Shown here in pieces: positions 55,128 to 63,816 of a DNA stretch of 64,000 nucleotides. Numbering within the stretch: the stretch's first letter is position 1; each line of letters begins with the position of its first letter. A program made the position numbers and the translations under genes. Location of the stretch: the NCBI GenBank assembly GCA_947476285.1, contig CANJPU010000002.1, positions 1 to 64,000 on the forward strand, written 5' to 3'. The notes below the pieces were generated by a model. The model had not been told where the DNA came from, made no database searches, and saw only the letters and a list, made by a program, of their open reading frames with translations. The stretch comes from Comamonadaceae bacterium (GTDB lineage: Bacteria; Pseudomonadota; Gammaproteobacteria; Burkholderiales; Burkholderiaceae_C).

Positions 55128-56195
55128 ATGATGAACCCACCGACCTATTTCTTGTGGCCTCAATACCTGTGGCTGCTGGTGGCCGTGCCCTTGTTGGTAC
55201 TGGTCTATCTGTGGCTGCTGCGACGCCGCAAGAAGGTGAGCTTGCGCTACGCCAGCCTGGCCATTATCAAGCCGGCCATGGGTGCGGGTTTTGGCTGGCG
55301 GCGGCATGTGCCGCCGGGGCTCTTCCTGATTGCGGTGACCATGCTGCTGTTCGCGGCATCGCGCCCGCTGGCCTTGGTCTCGCTGCCGGCTGACCATTCA
55401 ACCATTGTGCTGGCCATTGATGTGTCGCTGAGCATGCGTGCCACCGACGTCAAGCCCAACCGTATGGTCGCCGCCCAGGAGGCCGCCAAGGCCTTCCTCA
55501 AGCAACTGCCCAAGGGAATTCGGGTGGCTATCATCACCTTCGCCGGCACGGCCCAGGTTGTGCAGCGCGCAACCCTGAACCGCGAGGACCTTGCCGCCGC
55601 GATCGACAGCTTCCAGATGCAACGCGGCACGGCCGTGGGCAGCGGCATCGTGGTGTCACTGCAGGAGTTGTTTCCCGACGAGGGAATCGACCTGACAGAG
55701 ATGATCTACGGCGGCGGGCAAAAGCGCGGCAAGAGCCTGGATGGACAAGACCCCAAGCAGAAGCCAAAAAAGGAATTCGTGCCGGTTCCGCCGGGCTCCT
55801 ATGAGTCGGCGGCCATTGTGTTGCTCACCGATGGCCGGCGCACCACCGGCGTTGACACCCTGGAGGCCGCGCAGATGGCAGCGCGCCATGGCGTGCGTGT
55901 GTATGCCGTGGGCATGGGCACGGTGGACGGCGCGGTCCCGGGTTTTGACGGTTGGACCTCGGTCTACATGAGGCTGGACGAGCCCAGCCTGCGGGCAGTG
56001 GCACAGGTAACGATGGGCGATTACTACTATGCCGCCGATGCGCAGGCGCTGCAGAAGGTCTATGAAAAGTTGGGCTCGCGGCTGCAGGTGGACAAGAAGG
56101 AGACCGAAATCTCCAGCATCCTTGCGCTGGCGGCGGCGCTGCTGTCCATTGCAGCGGCAGCATTGTCCTTGTTGTGGTTGCGCACCATCGTGTGA
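55128..56195 (+). CDS. VWA-domain (BatA-like) membrane protein (355 aa)
   Basis: Two hydrophobic segments open it (WLLVAVPLLVLVYLWLL and LFLIAVTMLLFAAS), followed by a von Willebrand A domain with MIDAS motif DVSLS (D98, S100, S102) and LLTDGRRTTG. One C-terminal membrane helix (ILALAAALLSIAAAALSLLW) anchors it. BatA-like proteins usually work with a MoxR AAA ATPase and BatB/D, none of which is here. Divergent from iclR; converges with the cyanase operon. Confidence 0.87.
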   Translation: MMNPPTYFLWPQYLWLLVAVPLLVLVYLWLLRRRKKVSLRYASLAIIKPAMGAGFGWRRHVPPGLFLIAVTMLLFAASRPLALVSLPADHSTIVLAIDVSLSMRATDVKPNRMVAAQEAAKAFLKQLPKGIRVAIITFAGTAQVVQRATLNREDLAAAIDSFQMQRGTAVGSGIVVSLQELFPDEGIDLTEMIYGGGQKRGKSLDGQDPKQKPKKEFVPVPPGSYESAAIVLLTDGRRTTGVDTLEAAQMAARHGVRVYAVGMGTVDGAVPGFDGWTSVYMRLDEPSLRAVAQVTMGDYYYAADAQALQKVYEKLGSRLQVDKKETEISSILALAAALLSIAAAALSLLWLRTIV

Positions 56196-56226
56196 TGAGC
56201 ACAGGCGCGCATGGCGCCGATGCTCA
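56196..56226. terminator. Bidirectional terminator-like hairpin
   Basis: TGAGCA / TGCTCA outer arms and GGCGC / GCGCC inner arms, separated by one 2-nt mismatch on each side and a short loop, span exactly the gap between the VWA and cynS stop codons, including the cynS stop. There is no strong T run. Confidence 0.5.
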
Positions 56227-56667
56227 GTACTGCTTGTAGGGCAGGAACTTACCTGACAGCACCACATTCACCCGGTCGCCCTTGGGGTCGGGTTGGCGAA
56301 CGATGTCCATGCTGAAGTCAATCGCACTCATGATGCCGTCGCCAAACTCTTCGTGGATCAACTCCTTGATGGTGGTGCCGTACACACTGACGATTTCATA
56401 CCAGCGGTAGATTAGCGGGTCGGTTGGCACGGCAGTGGGGAGCGAGCCTTTGTAGGGCACGACTTGCAGCCACTGTTGCTCCGCCTTCGTCAGGCCAAAT
56501 ATCTTGCCAACGATCTTGGCCTGCTTGTCATCCAGCGTCATCTGGCCCAGGCAGGCCGCTGTGACCCACTCTTTTGAGAGGCCGACCTTCTTGGCAACAT
56601 CGGCCCACTGGATGCCTTTGGCAACTTTGACGGTGATGATTTTTTCGGTAACTTCCATACGGTTCAT
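56224..56667 (-). CDS. cynS: Cyanase (cyanate hydratase, 147 aa)
   Basis: The protein matches CynS in length and sequence: IQWADVAKKVGLSKEWVTAA, then PTDPLIYRWYEIVSVYG. The catalytic R88, E91 and S114 keep the spacing of the E. coli residues R96, E99 and S122. It converts cyanate and bicarbonate to ammonia and CO2, so cyanate can serve as nitrogen source and is detoxified. It is last in an operon with an ABC transporter of the nitrate/cyanate type. Confidence 0.96.
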   Translation of the reverse strand: MNRMEVTEKIITVKVAKGIQWADVAKKVGLSKEWVTAACLGQMTLDDKQAKIVGKIFGLTKAEQQWLQVVPYKGSLPTAVPTDPLIYRWYEIVSVYGTTIKELIHEEFGDGIMSAIDFSMDIVRQPDPKGDRVNVVLSGKFLPYKQY

Positions 56668-56707
56668 GAAAACTCCTGAGTGGTTTGGTTGGAGGAGAGG
56701 GTCTAAG

Positions 56708-57505
56708 TCAATGGGCCAAGGCGCGCGTCACCAGGAAGTCCATGACGTGGTTGCGCAGTTCGTAGTAGCCGTCCAGGTGGTGCAGGCCGGCGCGATTGCG
56801 CTGGCGTGGCAGTGGGTTGACCACCACTTCGGAAATGCCGCCGGGTTTATAGCCGGTGTCCGTTTCTCTGCCGTTGCTCATCAGCAAAATGCGGTCGGCC
56901 AGCAAGATGGCTTCATCCACGTCATGGGTGATCATGAACACGGTCTGCTGTGTCTGGCGCACGATGCCCATCAACTCGTCCTGAATGGTGCCGCGCGTGA
57001 GTGCATCGAGCGCGCCAAAGGGTTCATCCAGCAGCAGCATCTTGGGTTGGATCGCAAACGCCCGCGCAATGCCCACACGCTGCTTCATGCCGCCGGAGAG
57101 TTGGCTGGGCTTCTTGTCGATGGCCGCACTCAGGCCCACCATGGCCACAAATTTCTCCACATGCACGCTGACCGTCGCACGCGACCACTCGGGCCAGCAT
57201 GACACCACGGCGAACGCAATGTTCTGGCGCACTGTCAGCCATGGCATGAGCGCATGGCTCTGGAACACAACGCCGCGCTCCAGGCTTGGGCCTGAGACTT
57301 CGCGGTTGTCCATGAAAACATAGCCAGTCGATGCGGTATCGAGCCCAGCCAGTATGTTGAGAATGGTGGTCTTGCCGCAGCCCGAATGGCCGATGATGCA
57401 GACAAACTCACCGCGCTCCAGTGAGAAGGACACATCGGCAAACACCGGCTTGCCCGGCACATAGGTCTTGCCCAGGTTTTCAATGTGGAGTAGGCCTTCT
57501 TTCAT
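56708..57505 (-). CDS. ABC transporter ATPase, NrtD/SsuB/CynD-type (265 aa)
   Basis: Walker [10 protein letters not shown] (39-47), signature LSGGMKQR, and Walker [13 protein letters not shown] are all intact, with the HDVDEA switch following. It powers the permease at 57509. Given the neighbouring cynS, cyanate is the likely substrate; nitrate or sulfonate transport cannot be ruled out from the ATPase alone. Confidence 0.93.
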   Translation of the reverse strand: MKEGLLHIENLGKTYVPGKPVFADVSFSLERGEFVCIIGHSGCGKTTILNILAGLDTASTGYVFMDNREVSGPSLERGVVFQSHALMPWLTVRQNIAFAVVSCWPEWSRATVSVHVEKFVAMVGLSAAIDKKPSQLSGGMKQRVGIARAFAIQPKMLLLDEPFGALDALTRGTIQDELMGIVRQTQQTVFMITHDVDEAILLADRILLMSNGRETDTGYKPGGISEVVVNPLPRQRNRAGLHHLDGYYELRNHVMDFLVTRALAH

Positions 57506-57508
57506 GCG

Positions 57509-58375
57509 TCACTCCACATAGGTCACTGCTTTTTGCAGCAGACCAAAGAGCATGTCCAACAGCATGCCCACCACGCCAATCAGCACGATGGCAAAGATCA
57601 CATTGGTGAGTGAGAGGTTGTTCCACTCGTTCCATACAAAGTAACCAATGCCGGTGCCGCCAACCAACATCTCAGCAGCCACAATGACCAGCCAGGCAAT
57701 GCCCATGCTGATGCGCATGCCGGTCAGTATGGTCGGTGCAGCGGCAGGCAGGATGACCAGAAAGGCCTTTCGCAGCGGGCTCACCTCCAGCGTGCTGGCG
57801 ACGTTGAGCCATTCGCGCTTGACCGACGCCACACCGAATGCGGTGTTCACCAGCATCGGCCAGATCGAGCAGATGAAGATCACAAAAATACCACTGGCCG
57901 ATGAGTCCTTGATGGTGTAGAGGGCCAGTGGCATCCAGGCCAGCGGGCTGATGGGCTTGAGCACCTGTATGAAGGGGTCCAAGGCCTTGCGCATCAAGGG
58001 TGACATGCCAATCACAAAGCCCAACGGAATCGCCACCAGCATGGCAAGTGAGAAACCCAGGCCAACCCGTCCGAGGGAATGCGCAAGCTGTATGGCAATG
58101 CCCTTGTCGTTCGGTCCGTTGTCATAGAAGGGGTTTGATAAATGGCCCCGCACCGTGGCGCCCATTTGCCCCAGCGTTGGAAAACCCGCTGACTTGGTGC
58201 TGCCAGGGTCTTTGCCCATCATCTTGGCGTACTCGATCTGCTCTGGTGTCATGCCCGCCGAGCTGCCGGCAGATACGGCCGAACCAGTGGCCCCATACCA
58301 GATGCCAAGCAGCATGAGCAGGATCAGCACCGAGAGCAGGCCGGCGCGAAAGCCGAGGGAGCGCCATGCAAGCAT
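57509..58375 (-). CDS. ABC transporter permease, NrtB/CynB-type (288 aa)
   Basis: It has an N-terminal helix, a periplasmic insert (about 35-85), then the BPD-type core with FVIGMSPLMRKALDPFIQVLK and the EAA-like loop (around 185-210), and a terminal helix. Start at 58375 is immediately after the receptor stop; the longer frame overlaps the receptor gene. It sits 3 bp before the ATPase gene. Confidence 0.91.
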   Translation of the reverse strand: MLAWRSLGFRAGLLSVLILLMLLGIWYGATGSAVSAGSSAGMTPEQIEYAKMMGKDPGSTKSAGFPTLGQMGATVRGHLSNPFYDNGPNDKGIAIQLAHSLGRVGLGFSLAMLVAIPLGFVIGMSPLMRKALDPFIQVLKPISPLAWMPLALYTIKDSSASGIFVIFICSIWPMLVNTAFGVASVKREWLNVASTLEVSPLRKAFLVILPAAAPTILTGMRISMGIAWLVIVAAEMLVGGTGIGYFVWNEWNNLSLTNVIFAIVLIGVVGMLLDMLFGLLQKAVTYVE

Positions 58376-58376
58376 C

Positions 58377-59780
58377 TCAAGCCGCCTTGCTGATTGCAAA
58401 GCTCTTGGCGTAGGCGGCGGCCTTGTCGGCGTCGAACTCCCTGCCCATGATCTTGAACTTTGGGTAGGCGCCCTCGGGCACCTTCTGGTCCAGCGACTTC
58501 ATGTGCTTCTTGGCATCGGTCAGTAGGAATACTTTTTCGGCGATTTGCTTGTAGTTGACCTCGCCCTTGATGTATCCCCAGCGCTGCATTTGCGTGAGCA
58601 TCCACACGGCCATGCTCTGCCAGGGCATGGGGTCGAAGTCGGCGCGGTCGGGCACGGTTCTGATGTTGCCCAGGCCATCCGCAAACTTGCCGGTGAGCAC
58701 CTGGTTAATGACGGCCTCGGGCTGGTTGAGGTATTGCGCAGGTGCAATGACCTTGGCAATGAGTTCTCGGTTTTTTGCGTCACGCGCCATGGCGGCGGAG
58801 GTCAGCACGGCTCGGTACAGCGCGGCAAAGGTGTTGGGATTTTTCTGGATGAACTCGGTGCTGGTTCCAAACGCACAGCAGGGATGGCCGTTCCAGAGGT
58901 CTTTTGTGAGCAGATGAATGAAGCCCGCCTCTTCGTACACGGCGCGTTGGTTGAACGGGTCTGGCCCCAGGAAGCCGTCAATGTTTCCTGCCTTCAGGTT
59001 CGCAACCATTTCGGCCGGCGGCACGACGCGAATCTGCACATCGGTGTCGGGGTTGATGCCGGCTTCTGCCAGGTAGTAACGCAGCAGAAGATTGTGCATG
59101 GAATAGTCGAAAGGCACAGCGAACTTGAAGCCTTTCCAGTTCTTCGGGTCTCGGTTGCCCTTGTGCTTGAGCGCCAGTGTGATGGCCTGTCCGTTGATGT
59201 TCTGGATGGTCGCCACATTCATGGGCGTGGCGTTGGAGCCCAGACCCATGCTGATGACCAAAGGCATGGGGGAGAGGAAATGCGTTGCGTCGTATTCCTT
59301 GTTGATCATCTTGTCTCGAATCAGCGCCCAGCCTGCGGTCTTGGTCACTTCGACATTGAGTCCCTGCTTCTGATAGAAGCCCAGTGGATGCGCCATGATG
59401 AGCGGTGTGGCGCAGGTGATCGGGATGAATCCGATCTTGAGATTGGCTTTTTCCAGTGCTCCCTTGTCTTGTGCCATGGCCTGCATGCTGGCCACTGGCA
59501 GCACGGTGGCGATGGCGGCCATTGCAGTGCTCTTGCCCACGGCTTTGAGAAATCGGCGGCGCACAGCGTCTTGGGGGAACAGTGCCTTGACGAGGGTCGC
59601 CTCGATGAATTCGTTGCTGTAGGCCTCGAACTCACTGGTGAGGCTGCGCCGCCTCAGCTCAACGGCTGCCGTATCCGCGTTTGCCTGCGCGTGGTGGTCA
59701 GCCACCGAATGGTCGCGGCCACAACTGCACTTGAGCATGAGCGGGCGGTCGGCGTCATAAGGAGAGAAAAATTCAGACAT
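58377..59780 (-). CDS. NrtA/CynA-type ABC solute-binding protein with N-terminal extension (467 aa)
   Basis: After about 65 cytoplasm-like residues containing CSCGRDHS comes a twin-arginine signal RRRFLKAVGKSTAMAA and then the receptor domain (LKIGFIPITCATPLIM, then GWALIRDKMINKEYDATHF). NrtA-like receptors of Burkholderiales often have this kind of extended, Tat-exported N-terminus. It captures the anion, probably cyanate, for the permease downstream. Start at 59780, with GCGAGA upstream; a longer frame is not supported. Confidence 0.9.
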   Translation of the reverse strand: MSEFFSPYDADRPLMLKCSCGRDHSVADHHAQANADTAAVELRRRSLTSEFEAYSNEFIEATLVKALFPQDAVRRRFLKAVGKSTAMAAIATVLPVASMQAMAQDKGALEKANLKIGFIPITCATPLIMAHPLGFYQKQGLNVEVTKTAGWALIRDKMINKEYDATHFLSPMPLVISMGLGSNATPMNVATIQNINGQAITLALKHKGNRDPKNWKGFKFAVPFDYSMHNLLLRYYLAEAGINPDTDVQIRVVPPAEMVANLKAGNIDGFLGPDPFNQRAVYEEAGFIHLLTKDLWNGHPCCAFGTSTEFIQKNPNTFAALYRAVLTSAAMARDAKNRELIAKVIAPAQYLNQPEAVINQVLTGKFADGLGNIRTVPDRADFDPMPWQSMAVWMLTQMQRWGYIKGEVNYKQIAEKVFLLTDAKKHMKSLDQKVPEGAYPKFKIMGREFDADKAAAYAKSFAISKAA

Positions 59781-60187
59781 GGTGCATCTCGCTGAAGTTG
59801 GTGCATGGGGCAACGCAAGGTGCGGGCCAACTTCGGATTGGATGCACCGGGAACTGCGATTGGCTCGGTGTTGGGGTGCGCTTTCCAATGATCTGGAGAG
59901 AGAGCAGTCGGCGTTTTCAGTACAAGAAAGCCATACACAGCACATTGCGTCGACCCAGATGTGCGCACATCTGGTGCATGTTCCAGAATTTGCACAGGCC
60001 CTCCATGCACCATTTACGCACCAACTGGTGGCTGACCAATCAGGCAGTGATTGACATGGCCTGGCTCATCACGGCGCAAGACTTTGCGGCGCACAACCCG
60101 CTTATTGATGCCCGCGGGCTGCGGCAGGAGGCGGCGCGTGGCCCATTGGCGCGGGTCAATGCGGGTCAGTGAGCTGGCAATCGAAGC
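59781..60187. promoter_or_regulatory. Regulatory gap before the cyanate operon (palindrome and GGTGCAT repeats)
   Basis: This 407-bp gap holds no gene I can support. A perfect 20-bp palindrome, CCAGATGTGCGCACATCTGG, lies at 59955-59974. The heptamer GGTGCAT or its complement occurs at 59781, 59800, 59842, 59973 and 60005. The right part (60010-60172) has a 55-codon open frame on the + strand without recognisable similarity. The palindrome is the best candidate for an operator of the transporter-cynS operon. Confidence 0.5.
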
Positions 60188-61861
60188 CTACGACCCGATT
60201 CTCTCGTTTGCCAGTGCGATCAACAAGTGCTTTGCGATCTTTCCTGATGCGGTCATTGGCCAATCGGCCGCATCCATTGGCACAAAATGCCTGGGCACCT
60301 TGAATGGCGCCATCCGCTCGCGGCACCAGCGCGGCAGATCATTGATTGTCTCAAGTGCGCCGGGTTTGCACTCGATGAACGCGAGCGGTACTTCGCCGCG
60401 CTGCGCGTCAGGAAACGGGATGACCGCAGCCAGTTGCACACCCGGATGCGATTGGAGGTGCGACTCGATCTCGCCGGCAGTGGCGTTTTCGCCGCCCACC
60501 TTGATGAGATCCTTGGCGCGCCCGACAAACAGGTAGCGACCGTCCGGACGTTGACGCAGCAGATCACCTGTGCGCACCCAACCGTCTTGCGTGATCAACT
60601 GGGCTCGCTCTTGTGCCGACACGGCGAGGTAATCGACGAAAGCGGGCGAACGCCCGATCAGCATGCCGACTTGCCCCGGCGCAGTTGCCTCGCCCGTTTG
60701 TGCATCGACCAGCTTGATTTCAAGCGCGTTCAGCGGCACACCGCAGGTTTCCCACACAATCTCCACTGAGTCGCCAGGGCGCGTGCTGAGCGCGAAGCCG
60801 CCTAGTTCGGTGGTGCCGTAGACCTGCATGAAGGTCGCCGTGGGGATGGCTTGCGTGATGCGCTTGAGGTCATCCAGCGGCACGGTGGTGCCGCCGAAAT
60901 AACCTACGCGAACGTGTGCCGTTGCTGCAGGATCGAACGCCGGATCGCACACGAGTGTCTTGAGCATGAGCGGGTTGCCCGACAGGACGGTGATTCGCTC
61001 TTGCGCCGACAGGCTCATCATCTCTTGCGCGTCGAACCGCTCGCCGACCACGGCCAGCGACCCGTGCAGGAGTGGACCGAGCATGCACCAGAAATGCCCC
61101 GCCACATAAAAAAGCGGCCGAGTCATGAGCACGCGATCCTGCGGGCCATAGCCAGCGAGCCGGGTCCATTCCCAGATGCCGGCGAGCGCCCGGTTCGACA
61201 GCAGCACGCCTTTGGGCGCGCTGGTGGTACCGGAGGTGAAGAAGAGCCACAGCGTCTCATCGGGCGAGCGCTGCCGGGCCAGCGCCGCCAGATCAGTGTC
61301 TGGGTCAGCCGCGTCTCGCAGGTCGCTGTAGCGAATCGTCCCCGCATGCTGGCAGTCGTCGATCACCACCACATGCTCGGGACGCGGCGCCGCCTGGGCG
61401 AGGCCTTCGTCGTGGCTGAGCGCACTGGCCTCATCATGATTTGGCTTGCAGACCCCAGTTGCCTCGTCCAGTCGCAACAAAAAATCGTTCGTCAGAAACC
61501 GTGCTTGCGTGAACAGCACCTTGGGTGTGGCAGACCGAAGCACATGGGCCAGCTCGCCGCTGCGCAAGCGGGTGTTCACCGGCACCACGCACAGGCCGAG
61601 CAGTGCGGCGGCATACATCAGCACCGGCCATTGCGGGCGATTGGGCAGAAAGATCGCGATGCGGTCGCCAGCACGGCAGTCCAGGCGGCGCATGACCGCG
61701 ACCGCCAGCTTGACTTGGGCTTCCAAGTCCTGGTAGCTCCACGCGGGCTCACCAAGCGGCTTGATGGCGGGCCTGTGCGCATACCGCGCGACAGTGCGCA
61801 CAAAGGCCGCCGCGAGGGTGGCGGGGGCGCCGCTGTCGTCGCTGCCCGACATCGTGTTCAT
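60188..61861 (-). CDS. AMP-forming acyl-CoA synthetase (557 aa)
   Basis: P-loop FFTSGTTSAPKG, YGTTELGG, TQDGWVRTGDLL and the hinge GRAKDLIKVGGENATAGE, with terminal K in TASGKIAKH, are intact. Start at 61861 is an ATG 11 bp after the MmgE stop; its ribosome site is weak and a TTG at 61882 is an alternative. It activates an acid; together with the MmgE/PrpD neighbour an unsaturated or branched tricarboxylate-like substrate is possible. Confidence 0.92.
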   Translation of the reverse strand: MNTMSGSDDSGAPATLAAAFVRTVARYAHRPAIKPLGEPAWSYQDLEAQVKLAVAVMRRLDCRAGDRIAIFLPNRPQWPVLMYAAALLGLCVVPVNTRLRSGELAHVLRSATPKVLFTQARFLTNDFLLRLDEATGVCKPNHDEASALSHDEGLAQAAPRPEHVVVIDDCQHAGTIRYSDLRDAADPDTDLAALARQRSPDETLWLFFTSGTTSAPKGVLLSNRALAGIWEWTRLAGYGPQDRVLMTRPLFYVAGHFWCMLGPLLHGSLAVVGERFDAQEMMSLSAQERITVLSGNPLMLKTLVCDPAFDPAATAHVRVGYFGGTTVPLDDLKRITQAIPTATFMQVYGTTELGGFALSTRPGDSVEIVWETCGVPLNALEIKLVDAQTGEATAPGQVGMLIGRSPAFVDYLAVSAQERAQLITQDGWVRTGDLLRQRPDGRYLFVGRAKDLIKVGGENATAGEIESHLQSHPGVQLAAVIPFPDAQRGEVPLAFIECKPGALETINDLPRWCRERMAPFKVPRHFVPMDAADWPMTASGKIAKHLLIALANERIGS

Positions 61862-61871
61862 GCAAAGATGC

Positions 61872-63245
61872 TCAGGCCGCAACCCGCAGCAGCCGGGTTA
61901 GCTGCGCGATATCGGTCAGCTCATCGAGACGCCCGACCATGGCAACGATCTGCTCGCTTTGCTCTTGGCCGAGCTTTGGCACGGCAACGCTCATGAATCG
62001 TTCCAGCAGATCGTGCTTGGACATGGGGACAAAACTCGTCTGAATTTCCTCGATCACAGCGCCACTGGCTAGCTGCAGCTTGATGCCAGTGCTGTCTGCA
62101 CCCGAGCCCGCTGCGCCCAGGTCGTTATGAACAATTACCCGGCTGCGCGCCGCCAGGGCGTTGGCGTGGGCGTTCGTGAAATCACGCCAATTGTTGTCGA
62201 AGATGCCGCCTGAGACCAATACAGAAGCCACCCCGAATTGAATGCTGAGCTTGGCCGCTTGAGCATCCTTGATCGGGCCACTGTCATCGCAGCCGGGGTA
62301 AGCGGCAGCGGCGCGCGACACCCTGATCTCTACTGAATGGATGTCATCGACCTTGGGGTGATGGCGCTGCGCGATGGCGCGAGCGAGCTGGGCAGGCGTC
62401 TGCACATAGATGCACACGGGCGCGGGCTTGTGAATGATCTCAAGTATCTTGAATTCGTCTCCCAGCCGCGCTGTCAGAAGCGGTGCGCGTGCAAGCGCGC
62501 CAAAGCCAGCCAACAGGCCGGACTTGCCTTCGAGGATGGTGGGCGCTGAGACGGCGCCTGCTTGGGCCAACAATGCTGCATCCACGCTGTTGCGTGCCGC
62601 GAAGCCTGAATGAAAGGCCAGCTCGGAGGTGCCGGCGTTGGCCCACTCATTCAAGCCCGATGCGGTCTGTGTGGCCAGGCTGGCCGCGTTGCGTATCTGC
62701 TGCGCTGTCAGCCCCAACACCCGGGCTGCTGCGACGGCGCCCGCGGTCGGGCCGATCATTCCAGTGGGCCTGAACACTGCTGCGAACTCTGGCGTGACAA
62801 GTGCCAGCCCCAGCCGGCACATGGTTTCATAGCCGCTGACGATGGACTCAATCACCGTGGCGCCACTGGCGCGCTGGGCCTCGGCCAAGGCCAGCACTGC
62901 GGCAATCACGATCGGCCCTGGATGGCTGGCCGATGCCGGATGCGTGTCGCTGCGCGAGGTGCTGGCGGCGTTGGTGCCATTGACGAAGGCAGCCCCACTG
63001 GGTGAGCCCATCATGTGCGTGCCGATGAGCGTGGACACGCCGGTGCCTGCGGGCGCCGCCCCTATGGTGACCGCGCAGGTGCCTTCGAGGCTCGACCCTG
63101 CGGTGAGACAGGCGGACAGGGCGTCGAGCACACAGTCCTTGACCTTGGCCACGACAGCGGCGGGCAGCTGTGCGGTGCGCAGGCTGACTGCGAAGGCGGC
63201 AATATGATCCAGCGCGGCGGCGGTGGTTTGCGCAGTTTGGATCAT
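61872..63245 (-). CDS. MmgE/PrpD-family protein (457 aa)
   Basis: Helical N-half with VVAKVKDCVLDALSACLTA and GTNAASTSRSDTH where the family has GxxxH; C-half with KPAPVCIYVQTPAQLA and PGCDDSGPIKDAQAAK. Members include 2-methylcitrate dehydratase (PrpD) and cis-aconitate decarboxylase; many others are uncharacterised. Start at 63245 has GAAGGGC upstream. It is the first gene of a two-gene - strand operon with the ligase. Confidence 0.9.
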   Translation of the reverse strand: MIQTAQTTAAALDHIAAFAVSLRTAQLPAAVVAKVKDCVLDALSACLTAGSSLEGTCAVTIGAAPAGTGVSTLIGTHMMGSPSGAAFVNGTNAASTSRSDTHPASASHPGPIVIAAVLALAEAQRASGATVIESIVSGYETMCRLGLALVTPEFAAVFRPTGMIGPTAGAVAAARVLGLTAQQIRNAASLATQTASGLNEWANAGTSELAFHSGFAARNSVDAALLAQAGAVSAPTILEGKSGLLAGFGALARAPLLTARLGDEFKILEIIHKPAPVCIYVQTPAQLARAIAQRHHPKVDDIHSVEIRVSRAAAAYPGCDDSGPIKDAQAAKLSIQFGVASVLVSGGIFDNNWRDFTNAHANALAARSRVIVHNDLGAAGSGADSTGIKLQLASGAVIEEIQTSFVPMSKHDLLERFMSVAVPKLGQEQSEQIVAMVGRLDELTDIAQLTRLLRVAA

Positions 63246-63283
63246 TGGATCAGCCCTTCGATGCTTCGACAAACTGTGCCGTG

Positions 63284-63816
63284 TCACAGTCTCAGTGGCA
63301 GCACGCGCAGACGCGCGCGAGTCGGGTCAACAATGATTAACGCTCCGGTTTCCAATTCAGATGCCATCTGCCGTAGAGCCATGATGACTTGCTTCCCAAT
63401 TGCGTTCGGGCTGACATCTCCGGCACGAATCTGCACAACACTAGGCTTCTCACCGTGGGTAGCTGCAAGAATTGCGCCAAAATCCAAATCGTGGGTAAGT
63501 ACCACGTAATCGTTTTTACTGGCATAGGCCATGATTTCCGAGTCTGGTGCGTTGTGCACTGCTAGCAGCCTGTCGGACTTTGGATCGTCGGCTGCAATTT
63601 GCGAGAAACCGGTCCATTTTTTCCCGCCTTCTTGCCCCATAGCTGGGCTATGGGGCTGCGAATGCGGAAAAAACTGTCCTCGGTTTTCGCAAATTTCGCT
63701 TCGACGCCCAAAGTCCGACAGGCTGCTAGGGTTGACCAGTGCGCCGCTTCAATTCCCTCGTTGGTGAGTACATCTGCCCAGCGCGGTGACAGATTCATAT
63801 CGACGAGCAATTTCAT
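63284..63816 (-). pseudogene. DUF5615 (PIN-like) toxin-type gene split by a MITE
   Basis: The 5' part, 29 codons from ATG 63816 (MKLLVDMNLSPRW up to HWST), and the 3' part (VHNAPDSEIMAYA to RLRVLPLRL) are two halves of a DUF5615 protein with aspartates D6, D (PDSEI) and D (THDLDFG). The 168-bp segment 63562-63729, which contains in-frame stops, separates them and the downstream half is in another frame. Deleting 164 bases (element plus one CTAG copy) rejoins them as HWST-LA-VHNAPD in frame, giving a protein of about 121 residues. As it stands the protein is not made. Confidence 0.88.
63562..63729. mobile_element. 160-bp MITE-type hairpin element with CTAG target duplication
   Basis: The element occupies 63566-63725 and is flanked by CTAG on both sides (63562-63565 and 63726-63729). 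The ends are perfect 18-bp inverted repeats, CAGCCTGTCGGACTTTGG, and the entire sequence is an imperfect hairpin, closing at GCCCCATAGC TGG GCTATGGGGC. It encodes nothing of its own. It interrupts a DUF5615 gene and no transposase is nearby, so it was probably moved by an enzyme encoded elsewhere. Confidence 0.9.

Noticed and set aside
60051-60536. Open frame on the + strand running from the cyanate gap into the ligase gene
   Set aside because: Most of it is the antisense of the ligase. The first 40 codons before the ligase end match no family I know.
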